This document shows positions 1 to 5,802 of a DNA stretch of 7,262 nt, in pieces; positions within the stretch are counted from its first letter, which is position 1, and each line of letters opens with the position of its first letter. The notes beneath the pieces are model-generated. The model saw only the letters and a program-made list of their open reading frames with translations. It had not been told where the DNA came from and did not search any database. A program made the position numbers and the translations under genes. Source of the stretch: Acetobacteraceae bacterium (GTDB lineage: Bacteria; Pseudomonadota; Alphaproteobacteria; Acetobacterales; Acetobacteraceae); the NCBI GenBank assembly GCA_030039695.1, contig JASHVB010000610.1, positions 1 through 7,262 of the forward strand, given 5' to 3'.

Positions 1-236
1 ACCTCGTCGCCACCATGCACCGACGCGGAGGTCGGCGCGAACTCCTGGTTGATGGCGCAGCGCACGGCGCGGCGGTTGGCAAAGGCAGCCGCGTAGCCGG
101 CTCCGCGCGCCGCCAGGAAGTCAACGAGATTCGCCACCGTCTCAACCTGCGGCGGCAGCGTCAGCTCTTCGGTCGCGGCGCCGATGCGCTCGCGCAGCCA
201 GGCAAAATAGAGAATTGTGACAGGTGAATCGGGCAT
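1..236 (-). CDS. moaD: MoaD, molybdopterin synthase sulfur-carrier subunit (3' end outside the window)
   Basis: MoaD is the small ubiquitin-like subunit of molybdopterin synthase. Its C-terminal Gly-Gly thiocarboxylate gives sulfur to cyclic pyranopterin monophosphate, in partnership with MoaE, in the cytoplasm. Reading leftward from the ATG at 236 gives 78 codons with no stop before the edge. The start MPDSPVTILYFAWLRERIG is the typical beta-grasp opening of the family. The C-terminal part has AINQEF and then GGDE followed by a GT- (Val) codon, matching the family's GDEV just before the final PPVxGG. Only a few residues, including the Gly-Gly tail, are missing, because the family is about 80-85 residues long. 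The start lies 4 bases after the lipoprotein stop, so translation is probably coupled. An ATG at 241 that overlaps that stop opens a different, meaningless frame. moaE would be expected just beyond the left edge (inference). Confidence 0.88.
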   Translation of the reverse strand, partial: MPDSPVTILYFAWLRERIGAATEELTLPPQVETVANLVDFLAARGAGYAAAFANRRAVRCAINQEFAPTSASVHGGDE

Positions 237-240
237 CGCA

Positions 241-858
241 TCACTTCGGGGTGGGGATGGTCTGGATCGTTCCATCTGGCTTGATAACGGTGCTGGTGCC
301 ATTCCCGTTCGGCACAACAATCGCCGTCCCGCCACCTGGCAGTGTCATCGTCTGATAACCGGCACCGCCGCCAGTGGTGACGCCCGTGCCGCTCGGGGTG
401 TTGACGATCTGCCCCCCCTCTGGAGGGGCGATCGCCGCTGGCGCCGCCGGTCTGCCCCGCGGACGCACCGGCGGCGATTGCACCACGCCGGCTTGGTTCG
501 ATGGCGGCGGTGTCGAGCTGCCCTGTGTCCCCTGCGGCGGCAGCGACGGCGGCTGGCCCGGAGCGGTCCCGAGGCTGAGCGGCGAGCCCGGCACCGGTTG
601 CTCCGGTTCGGGCGTTAGTGAGCCGGATTGCTCCAACTCCTGCAGCGTGGGCTCCGGTTTGATCCGGCCCGGCCAAATGTCGCCAGGCTCTTGCCGCAAC
701 GGCGCCGGTGCGACTTGCTCGCCCAACGCCCGGCGCATGTTTTCCGACGCCACGGTTGGCTGATTCGGGTTGGATCCGGTCGTGAACGGCGCGTTCCACC
801 AAGTGTTGTAGCTGCAACCAGACACCAGCAGCAGGCCGAGCCACGCGAAACGCCACAT
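241..858 (-). CDS. Pro/Gly-rich putative outer-membrane lipoprotein
   Basis: This is a 205-residue protein of unknown function. It opens with a short lipoprotein signal: Arg3, a hydrophobic stretch at residues 4-12, and the lipobox VSGC with the lipidated Cys at 15. The residue after the Cys is Ser, not Asp, so in Gram-negative sorting rules it would go to the outer membrane. After a Trp-Trp and an Asn-rich stretch comes a segment around residues 39-75 (ENMRRALGEQ, GDIWPG, PTLQELE) that looks like the only conserved part. Residues 80-150 are a Pro/Gly/Ser/Gln-rich, probably disordered linker. Residues 163-205 are Gly/Thr/Val-rich with a beta-like rhythm (LPGGGTAIVVPNGNG, IKPDGTIQTIP). I chose the ATG at 858 because GGAG lies 9 bases upstream and it starts right at the signal peptide; an in-frame TTG at 873 would add five residues. 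The gene lies 35 bases after mobB and 4 before moaD, within the cofactor operon. I do not recognise a named family. Confidence 0.85.
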   Translation of the reverse strand: MWRFAWLGLLLVSGCSYNTWWNAPFTTGSNPNQPTVASENMRRALGEQVAPAPLRQEPGDIWPGRIKPEPTLQELEQSGSLTPEPEQPVPGSPLSLGTAPGQPPSLPPQGTQGSSTPPPSNQAGVVQSPPVRPRGRPAAPAAIAPPEGGQIVNTPSGTGVTTGGGAGYQTMTLPGGGTAIVVPNGNGTSTVIKPDGTIQTIPTPK

Positions 859-893
859 GAAGATTGGCTCCAAAATCGGACGCGAGTCTGCAC

Positions 894-1403
894 TCAGTTC
901 GCTCGCGGCTCAAGCGCCAGCAGCCTGAGGACTGCTACGACCACGGCGGAGGGATCGTTTAGTGGCAACAACTTACGGTCGCAATCCAACAGTGCTGCTG
1001 CGTCTGTCGCCACCGCCACAACGTCCGTCTGCTCAGGCCAGATCGGTGGCTTGCCGAGCGCCGGACGATGCACCTCGATCTTGGGGTAGGGGTGTGATTT
1101 GTAGCCTTCCACCAGCACGAGATCGACCGGGTCCATGCGCTGCAACAGCTCAGGAAGCGACGGCTCCGGCCCGGCGACCTCGTGCAGCAGCGCCCAGCGG
1201 GCGCCGGAGGCGACCAGGACCTCGTGGGCACCAGCCTCGCGGTGGCGGAACGTATCCTTGCCCGAACGGTCCATGTCGAACCCGTGATGCGTGTGCTTCA
1301 CCGTGGACACGGACAAGCCGCGCGCCCGCAGCAGCGGCAGCATCGCGGTCAGCAGCGTGGTCTTGCCGCTGCCCGACCAGCCGACAACCCCCAGCGCCTT
1401 CAC
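894..1403 (-). CDS. mobB: MobB, molybdopterin-guanine dinucleotide biosynthesis accessory GTPase
   Basis: MobB is a small GTP-binding P-loop protein that assists MobA in attaching GMP to molybdopterin, giving the guanine-dinucleotide form of the cofactor. It is helpful but usually not essential. The 169-residue product has a Walker A loop at residues 8-15 (GWSGSGKT), the MobB signature KHTHHGFDMD at 36-45 followed by SGKDTFRHREAGA, and a Walker-B-like LVLVEGYK at 96-102. The length is normal for the family. The chosen start is the GTG at 1403, whose bases GTGA overlap the pgsA stop (TGA at 1402-1400), giving translational coupling without a clear Shine-Dalgarno. The open frame continues upstream to 2099, but that extension is antisense-like shadow within pgsA and begins far before the P-loop. 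No mobA is in view. Confidence 0.93.
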   Translation of the reverse strand: MKALGVVGWSGSGKTTLLTAMLPLLRARGLSVSTVKHTHHGFDMDRSGKDTFRHREAGAHEVLVASGARWALLHEVAGPEPSLPELLQRMDPVDLVLVEGYKSHPYPKIEVHRPALGKPPIWPEQTDVVAVATDAAALLDCDRKLLPLNDPSAVVVAVLRLLALEPRAN

Positions 1404-2008
1404 GAAGGGAGCTGACGCTTCGGCAGTGTGTTCGGCTGTGGCCCGACCGCGTGGTGCAGGCCGGCCGTGAGGTAGTCCCACCCGGTCCACAGCGTCAGCA
1501 TCGCGGTGACCCACAGCATTGCCTCGCCGATGATCGAGACCGGCAGGAAAGACAGATACAGCAGTCGCGCCGAGCTGTCGCCGGCGAGCAGCGTGCCCAA
1601 TGCGCCCATCTGGAATCCGGTCTTCCATTTTGCCAGCCGCGTGACCGGCAGGCCGATGCGGATCCCCGCCAGGTACTCGCGCAGGCCACTGACCAGTATC
1701 TCGCGCAGCATGATGATGATGGCCGGGAACAGGCCGAATTCGGACAGGCGCTGCTGACCGACCAGCATCATCAACGCGGCGCCGACCAGCAGCTTGTCGG
1801 CGATTGGATCGAGCATGCGGCCGAGGTCGGATTGCTGTCGCCGGCTGCGTGCCAGCTTGCCGTCGTAGTAATCGGTGATGGCCGCCGCGGAGAACACGAT
1901 ACAGGCGGCCAGGTCGGCTGCCGGAAGGCGCAATGCCACCAGGACCACCAGCAGCGGAATGGCGGCGATGCGCGACAGTGTCAGAATGTTCGGCAGGTCG
2001 GTCAGCAC
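1400..2008 (-). CDS. pgsA: PgsA, CDP-diacylglycerol-glycerol-3-phosphate 3-phosphatidyltransferase
   Basis: PgsA is an inner-membrane enzyme that joins CDP-diacylglycerol and glycerol-3-phosphate to form phosphatidylglycerol phosphate, the committed step to phosphatidylglycerol and cardiolipin. The 202-residue product carries the full CDP-alcohol phosphatidyltransferase motif at residues 46-71: D46, D49-G50, A53-R54, G63, D67 and D71, all present. Hydrophobic segments near 14-45, 73-85, 93-110, 134-145 and 150-178 fit the multi-pass fold. The usual aromatic residue after DG in this family (DGYLAR or similar) is Lys here. I chose the GTG at 2008 because its product begins MLTDLPNILTLSRI, the usual N-terminus of alphaproteobacterial PgsA. 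The frame extends to 2137, but the extra residues are Arg/Pro-rich and unlike the family. No good Shine-Dalgarno precedes the GTG. It is the first gene of the leftward operon and overlaps mobB by 4 bases. Confidence 0.93.
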   Translation of the reverse strand: MLTDLPNILTLSRIAAIPLLVVLVALRLPAADLAACIVFSAAAITDYYDGKLARSRRQQSDLGRMLDPIADKLLVGAALMMLVGQQRLSEFGLFPAIIIMLREILVSGLREYLAGIRIGLPVTRLAKWKTGFQMGALGTLLAGDSSARLLYLSFLPVSIIGEAMLWVTAMLTLWTGWDYLTAGLHHAVGPQPNTLPKRQLPS

Positions 2009-2154
2009 GGCCGGTACAGTAGCGCCGAAACAACGTCCCGTCAGGGGGTGCGTAGCCCGCCGGACGTGACGCTTTTGCGGCGGTTGGCCGCTCCGGCAAT
2101 CCACGCTAAACCGACCGGGAACGCCCAAGGTATCCACGATCGGGAGAAACCGTC
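2009..2154. other. divergent spacer between pgsA and scoB
   Basis: This spacer of 146 bases must hold the leftward promoter for pgsA-mobB-lipoprotein-moaD and a rightward promoter for scoB. I could not identify convincing boxes. The best rightward candidate pairs TTGGCC (2084-2089) with TAAACC (2107-2112) at a 17-base spacing, which is only a 4/6 and 3/6 match to the sigma-70 consensus. A small GCGGC/GCCGC inverted repeat (2077-2081 and 2087-2091, 5-base loop) overlaps that -35 candidate. The scoB ribosome binding site GGGAG lies just before its ATG, with an 8-base gap. The spacer is too short to contain a CoA-transferase A subunit. Confidence 0.5.
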
Positions 2155-2820
2155 ATGCCCGACACCGCCGTCTCCAACATCAAGCCGCTCAGCCGCTCCC
2201 AGATGGCCGCCCGTGTCGCCAACGACATCCCCGAGGGCTGGTATGTGAATCTCGGCATCGGCATTCCCACCGCCGTCGCCGACCACGTGCCGCTCGAGCG
2301 CGAGGTCATCTTTCATTCCGAGAACGGCGTCCTCGGCATGGGTCCCGCGCCCGAAAAAGACGATATCGACCCCTGGCTGATCAACGCCGGCAAGCAATAC
2401 GTGACGCTGCGCGCCGGCGGTAGCTTCTGCCATCACAGTGACAGCTTCGCGATGATTCGCGGCGGGCATCTGGACCTGTGCGTGCTGGGCGCGTTCCAGG
2501 TGGCCGACAATGGCGACATCGCCAACTGGGCCACCAGTGAGAACGACACCGCGCCGGCGGTCGGCGGTGCGATGGACTTGGCCGCCGGTGCGAAGCGCCT
2601 GTGGGTGATGATGGAGCACACCACGAAGGACGGATCGCCGAAGCTGGTGCGCAAATGCTCGTATCCGCTGACCGCGGTTGGCGCGGTGAAGCGCGTCTAC
2701 ACCAACCTCGCCGTGCTCGATATCGCCGGGCATGGCTTCGTCGTAATCGACATGGCGCCCGGCGTGACGCTGGACGAGCTGCAAGCGAGGACCGATGCAC
2801 CGCTCCATCTGCCTGGCTGA
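2155..2820 (+). CDS. scoB: 3-oxoacid CoA-transferase, subunit B
   Basis: This is the B (beta) subunit of a family I CoA-transferase of the succinyl-CoA:3-ketoacid / 3-oxoadipate type. Together with an A subunit it moves CoA between an acyl-CoA donor and acetoacetate or a related 3-oxoacid in the cytoplasm. The 221-residue product has the NLGIGIPT motif at 32-39 and SENGVLGMGP at 55-64, where Glu56 is the expected catalytic glutamate that forms the CoA thioester. It also has GGSFCHHSDSFAMIRGGH, GGAMDLAAGAKR and HTTKDGSPK, all typical of ScoB/PcaJ/AtoA. The start at 2155 has GGGAG upstream and gives an N-terminus about ten residues longer than common homologs. The oddity is the neighbourhood: scoA normally sits directly upstream and co-transcribed, but here a divergent pgsA is there and ruvC follows. 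The substrate (acetoacetate or 3-oxoadipate) cannot be told from sequence. Confidence 0.92.
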   Translation: MPDTAVSNIKPLSRSQMAARVANDIPEGWYVNLGIGIPTAVADHVPLEREVIFHSENGVLGMGPAPEKDDIDPWLINAGKQYVTLRAGGSFCHHSDSFAMIRGGHLDLCVLGAFQVADNGDIANWATSENDTAPAVGGAMDLAAGAKRLWVMMEHTTKDGSPKLVRKCSYPLTAVGAVKRVYTNLAVLDIAGHGFVVIDMAPGVTLDELQARTDAPLHLPG

Positions 2821-2857
2821 ACTCGGGTATAGTCCGCGACCGAATCACCACCCGAGT
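2821..2857. repeat. 8-bp perfect inverted repeat after scoB
   Basis: ACTCGGGT (2821-2828) directly follows the scoB stop and is mirrored by ACCCGAGT (2850-2857), with a 21-base loop. As RNA it could form a stem just before ruvC. There is no T-run after it, so it is not a standard rho-independent terminator. Because the left arm touches a TATAGT box, it could equally be an operator flanking the ruvC promoter. Its function is unproven. Confidence 0.45.
2828..2833 (+). promoter_or_regulatory. candidate -10 box (TATAGT) for the ruvC operon
   Basis: TATAGT matches the sigma-70 -10 consensus at five of six positions and lies 32 bases before the ruvC ATG, in the only gap of the plus-strand gene run. 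A start near 2840 would give a leader of about 25 bases. No good -35 is seen at a 16-18 base spacing (candidates inside the scoB 3' end match poorly), so confidence is modest. Confidence 0.4.
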
Positions 2858-2865
2858 CGCAATGC

Positions 2866-3366
2866 ATGGTTCGGCTGCTGGGTCTCGATCCTGGCCTGCG
2901 TTTCACCGGTTGGGGCCTGATCGAGGCCGACGGCAACCGGCTGCGTCACCGTGCCGATGGGGTTATCCCCACTGACGCCGCAACCTCCGTTCCGGAGCGG
3001 CTGCGTGCGCTGCACGACGCATTGGCGGCATTGCTGGAGGAACACCGGCCCGACGAAGCCGCCGTCGAGGAAAGTTACGTCAACCGCAATGGCACCGCGA
3101 CGCTGAAGCTCGGTTACGCCCGAGGTGTCGCACTGCTTGCGCCGGCACTGGCCGGTATTCCGGTCGCGGAGTATGCCGCGAAGTCGGTAAAGCTCGCCGT
3201 GGTGGGGACCGGCGGCGCCGACAAGATCCAGGTGCAGACGATGGTGCGCCACCTGCTGCCCGGTGCCGTGATCCGCCGTGCAGATGCAGCCGATGCGCTG
3301 GCGGTGGCCATCTGCCACGCGCATCACCGTGCCAGCCGCCGTGTTATCGAATCCACCGGGCGATGA
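2866..3366 (+). CDS. ruvC: RuvC, crossover junction endodeoxyribonuclease
   Basis: RuvC is the dimeric, magnesium-dependent nuclease that cuts Holliday junctions symmetrically during recombinational repair, working with the RuvAB branch-migration motor. The 166-residue product is full length. The four catalytic acids are all visible: Asp8 in LGLDPG, Glu68 in AAVEES, and Asp140 and Asp143 in RADAADALA. The C-terminal AVAICHAHH is typical of alphaproteobacteria. One oddity is KLGYARG at 81-87, where the family usually has KLGQARG. The ATG at 2866 is the only sensible start; an ATG at 2862 is in another frame, and the Shine-Dalgarno is weak (CCGAG). The stop overlaps the next start as ATGA. ruvA and ruvB, commonly adjacent in alphaproteobacteria, are not here; the neighbours are scoB and a glycosyltransferase, so ruvC may share a promoter with unrelated envelope genes. 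Confidence 0.95.
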   Translation: MVRLLGLDPGLRFTGWGLIEADGNRLRHRADGVIPTDAATSVPERLRALHDALAALLEEHRPDEAAVEESYVNRNGTATLKLGYARGVALLAPALAGIPVAEYAAKSVKLAVVGTGGADKIQVQTMVRHLLPGAVIRRADAADALAVAICHAHHRASRRVIESTGR

Positions 3367-4709
3367 GAGAGCAGGGCCAATCGCGCTCGCGGTGGCTCTT
3401 CGTGATCGGGTTCGCACTTGTGATGCTGACGGCCGGCGGCGCCGCCGTGCTGCTGCTGTCGCCGCCCGCAGAGACCGTTTGGTTCATGACCACGATCTGC
3501 ATCGCCAGCGCATTATGGCTGTTGGCCGTAGTACTTGTGCGACGCGGCAAACCACCGCGCGGGGCAATCTGGATCGTACTTGTTGTCGCCGCCTCGATGC
3601 GCATCATCGCATTCGCCACGCCGCCGCAGTCTACCGACATCTACCGTTACGTGTGGGATGGCCGCACGCAGCGCGCGGGCATCAACCCGTACCGCTACAT
3701 TCCTGACGCAGCACAGCTCGCGGTCCTGCGTGACAAGGTGGTCTTTCCGAATATCAACAGGGCGAGCTACGCGCACACCATCTATCCCCCCACCGCCGAG
3801 GCAATCTTCGCAGCCGCCGCCGTCCTCGCCCCTGGCGTCTACGGCATGAAGGCGGTGATGGTCGGCTTCGATGTGCTGGCTATTGGCTGCATCGCCGCGC
3901 TGTTGCGTCTGACCGACCGAAACCCAGCCGAACTGCTGATCTATGCGTGGCTGCCCTTATCCGTATGGGAATTCGCCGGCAATGGCCATATCGACGCCGT
4001 TGCGGCGGGATTGCTGGCGCTTGCATTGCTGCTGTCCGCGCGCGGCCGCCGCGGTCCGCTCGGCATCGCGCTCGCCGCCGCAACCTTCACCAAGTTTCTG
4101 CCAGGCGCGGTCCTGCCCGTGTTCTGGCGTCCGGGCCGATGGCAGCTACTGCTCGTTTTCGTCGCGACGGGCATCGCGCTGTACCTGCCTTATCTCGGGG
4201 TCGGTCGGGGTGTGTTTGGCTTCCTCCACGGCTACACGGTCGAGGAGGGTCTACGCAACGGCCATGGCATTTTTCTGCTCGACGTCGTTGCTCGTTTCGT
4301 CTCGCTGCCGCAATGGGCGGCCAAGGCCTATTTCGTCGGCATCCTTGCCGTGCTCGTCGCGCTGTCAGCCCGTTTCGCCTTCGGCGGTGCTTCGCCCGCG
4401 TCCCGACCATACCGCATTGAATGCCAGGCCCGGCGCGCAGCAATTCTCGGCACCGTCCTGCTGGTCGCGATCTCGCCGCATTATCCGTGGTATTTCGGCT
4501 GGCTGGCGCCGCTGGTCTGCCTGACGCCGCTCGCCAGCGTGCTGTGGCTGCTGGCCGCCGCACCACTGTTGGCGCATGGTTCGGTGGAATACCTGATCGT
4601 TCCGCTTACCGTGTATGGTCCGGCCGGAATTCTCGCCTTGCGTGACCTTTACAAAGCCCGCATCCACACGAGATCGGTCGCAACGAGCGCATTGGAGGAG
4701 CCTGGATGA
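3363..4709 (+). CDS. GT-C type integral-membrane glycosyltransferase (GT87 / DUF2029-like)
   Basis: This 448-residue protein has roughly ten hydrophobic segments, judged by eye (about 12-32, 42-60, 68-86, 144-160, 163-182, 190-204, 211-226, 234-255, 261-277 and 302-440 with several more). Enzymes of the GT-C fold take a sugar from a polyprenyl-phosphate carrier and transfer it on the periplasmic side. The first large loop carries STDIYRYVWDG at 90-100, with Asp92 in the place of the catalytic acid seen after the first membrane helix in this fold, then INPYRY at 107-112 and YPP at 141-143. NGHIDAVAAG at 207-216 matches the GHxD motif of GT87/mannosyltransferase-like proteins. The acceptor and sugar are unknown. 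The start ATG at 3363 overlaps the ruvC stop, and the stop overlaps the next gene's start, each by 4 bases, so it is translationally coupled on both sides. A GT2 synthase two genes downstream could supply its lipid-linked donor (inference). Confidence 0.82.
   Translation: MREQGQSRSRWLFVIGFALVMLTAGGAAVLLLSPPAETVWFMTTICIASALWLLAVVLVRRGKPPRGAIWIVLVVAASMRIIAFATPPQSTDIYRYVWDGRTQRAGINPYRYIPDAAQLAVLRDKVVFPNINRASYAHTIYPPTAEAIFAAAAVLAPGVYGMKAVMVGFDVLAIGCIAALLRLTDRNPAELLIYAWLPLSVWEFAGNGHIDAVAAGLLALALLLSARGRRGPLGIALAAATFTKFLPGAVLPVFWRPGRWQLLLVFVATGIALYLPYLGVGRGVFGFLHGYTVEEGLRNGHGIFLLDVVARFVSLPQWAAKAYFVGILAVLVALSARFAFGGASPASRPYRIECQARRAAILGTVLLVAISPHYPWYFGWLAPLVCLTPLASVLWLLAAAPLLAHGSVEYLIVPLTVYGPAGILALRDLYKARIHTRSVATSALEEPG
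4694..4700 (+). promoter_or_regulatory. strong ribosome binding site of the radical SAM gene
   Basis: GGAGGAG lies 5 bases before the ATG at 4706, inside the last codons of the membrane glycosyltransferase gene. It fixes the radical SAM start and suggests strong independent re-initiation at the ATGA overlap. It is one of the two best Shine-Dalgarno sequences in the window. Confidence 0.8.
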
Positions 4710-5755
4710 GCGCAAGCGCACTGAAGGATCCGCATCGCTATTTCGAGGCCGTGCAGCAACGCGACACCATCGCCGCGGCGCCCCCCGTGTGCCTGTATCT
4801 CGAGGTCACCAACCGCTGCAACCTGCTGTGCGAAACCTGCCCGCGCACGTTCGAGGCGCTTGAGCCGCCCGCCGACATGAGCTGGGAGTTATTCACGCGC
4901 ATCGTCGACCAGGCGTCGAACGTGGCGCGCGTCGTCTTGCACGGTGTGGGCGAACCGATGCTGGTGAAGTCGCTGCCGCGCATGATCCGTTATCTGAAGG
5001 ATCGTGGTATCTACGTCTTGTTCAACACCAACGGCACGCTGCTGGGGTCGAAGCGGCGGCAGCCGCTCATCGACACCGACCTGGACGAGCTGCGCGTGTC
5101 ATTGGATGCCGCCGACGCGACATCGTTTATCGCCGTGCGCGGCAAGAATTTCTTCGACCGCATCGTGCGCAACGTGCGTGAGTTCACTGCGCTGCAACGC
5201 GAAACGGGCGCGACGAGACCGCGCGTGTCGCTATGGCTGACCGGGTTGAAGGAGACGATCGAGCAGCTTCCTGCCTTCGTGCGTCTGGCCGATACGATGG
5301 ACGTGCGCGAAGTCCACCTGCAACGCCTGGTGTTCGACGACCCCGGCTACGGACTGGCGCGCGCCGAATCGTCATTGTTCGAACGCCTGCGCGCTGAGGA
5401 ATCGCGGGCGATCGAGGACGCCACGTTACTTGCCCGCGATCTCGGCATCGCGCTCGATGCGTCCGGCGCAACAGAGCCCGGCCTGAGCCTGAAACGTCAG
5501 GACGACCCACAGCCCTGGTCGGCCTGCCGCCGTCCATGGTCGCTGATGTATTTCACAGCGCACGGACACGCGCTGCCGTGCTGCATCGCGCCGTTCTCTG
5601 CCCGCGGCTACGCGACTTACACGCTCGGAGACGCCAGTCAGCAGGCGCTGCGCGAGATCTGGAACAGTGCCTCGTATCAGCAATTCCGTGGCGAGCTGCT
5701 GAGCGACAAGCCGCCGACGCCATGTGCGAACTGCGGCCTGCGCTGGAGCCTGTGA
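4706..5755 (+). CDS. radical SAM protein with SPASM-like C-terminal cluster domain
   Basis: This is a 349-residue radical SAM enzyme. The cluster motif CxxxCxxC is at Cys38, Cys42 and Cys45 within VTNRCNLLCETC, where it binds a 4Fe-4S cluster and S-adenosylmethionine to generate the 5'-deoxyadenosyl radical. GVGEPML at 80-86 is the SAM-contacting GGE-like strand, FNTNGTLL follows at 106-113, and DELRVSLDA at 127-135 is the next barrel strand. The C-terminus has Cys274, a Cys292-Cys293 pair, and Cys340/Cys343 in PCANCG, with the LGDASQQALREIWNS segment between them. That layout fits a SPASM/twitch auxiliary Fe-S domain. The length is normal for radical SAM/SPASM proteins. Many SPASM enzymes modify peptides, but no small precursor-peptide gene is next to it; the flanking genes are two glycosyltransferases, so a sugar, lipid or nucleotide-sugar substrate is as likely. 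The exact reaction cannot be named. Confidence 0.88.
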   Translation: MSASALKDPHRYFEAVQQRDTIAAAPPVCLYLEVTNRCNLLCETCPRTFEALEPPADMSWELFTRIVDQASNVARVVLHGVGEPMLVKSLPRMIRYLKDRGIYVLFNTNGTLLGSKRRQPLIDTDLDELRVSLDAADATSFIAVRGKNFFDRIVRNVREFTALQRETGATRPRVSLWLTGLKETIEQLPAFVRLADTMDVREVHLQRLVFDDPGYGLARAESSLFERLRAEESRAIEDATLLARDLGIALDASGATEPGLSLKRQDDPQPWSACRRPWSLMYFTAHGHALPCCIAPFSARGYATYTLGDASQQALREIWNSASYQQFRGELLSDKPPTPCANCGLRWSL

Positions 5756-5763
5756 GCAACAAA

Positions 5764-5788
5764 ATCTCTCCCGCTTCGCGGATGAGAT
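5764..5788 (+). repeat. hairpin between the radical SAM and GT2 genes
   Basis: The outer stem pairs ATCTC (5764-5768) with GAGAT (5784-5788). After a 2x2 internal loop, an inner stem pairs CCGC (5771-5774) with GCGG (5778-5781) around a 3-base loop. There is no T-run, so it is not a standard terminator. It lies in an AT-richer 47-base stretch just before the favoured GT2 start and could tune translation or protect a processed mRNA end. It loses meaning if translation of GT2 really starts at 5752. Confidence 0.4.
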
Positions 5789-5802
5789 CGAGGCACGATA
5801 GC

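Noticed and set aside
161..913. 250-codon minus-strand frame
   Set aside because: It overlaps the lipoprotein gene in another frame and the translation is low-complexity. The lipoprotein frame has a clean signal peptide and ribosome binding site.
1404..2099. N-terminal extension of mobB to a 401-codon frame
   Set aside because: The extra 232 codons lie inside pgsA in another frame and are Arg/Gly-rich. The P-loop protein begins naturally at the GTG at 1403.
2009..2137. upstream start of pgsA at 2137
   Set aside because: The 43 extra residues are Arg/Pro-rich and not membrane-like; the GTG at 2008 gives the typical family N-terminus.
962..2248. 428-codon plus-strand open frame
   Set aside because: It runs antisense through mobB and pgsA and into scoB. 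The translation is Arg/Gln/Ala/Pro-rich with no domain, while the other strand gives clear MobB and PgsA. It is a high-GC shadow.
2041..2808. 255-codon minus-strand frame
   Set aside because: It is antisense to scoB, whose product is unmistakable. The frame is His/Arg/Gly-rich and has no motif.
2845..3417. 190-codon minus-strand frame
   Set aside because: It is antisense to ruvC, which has all four catalytic acids on the plus strand.
5536..5751. upstream extension of the GT2 frame
   Set aside because: It lies within the radical SAM gene in another frame and the translation is Arg/Ala-rich; the GT2 core starts far downstream.
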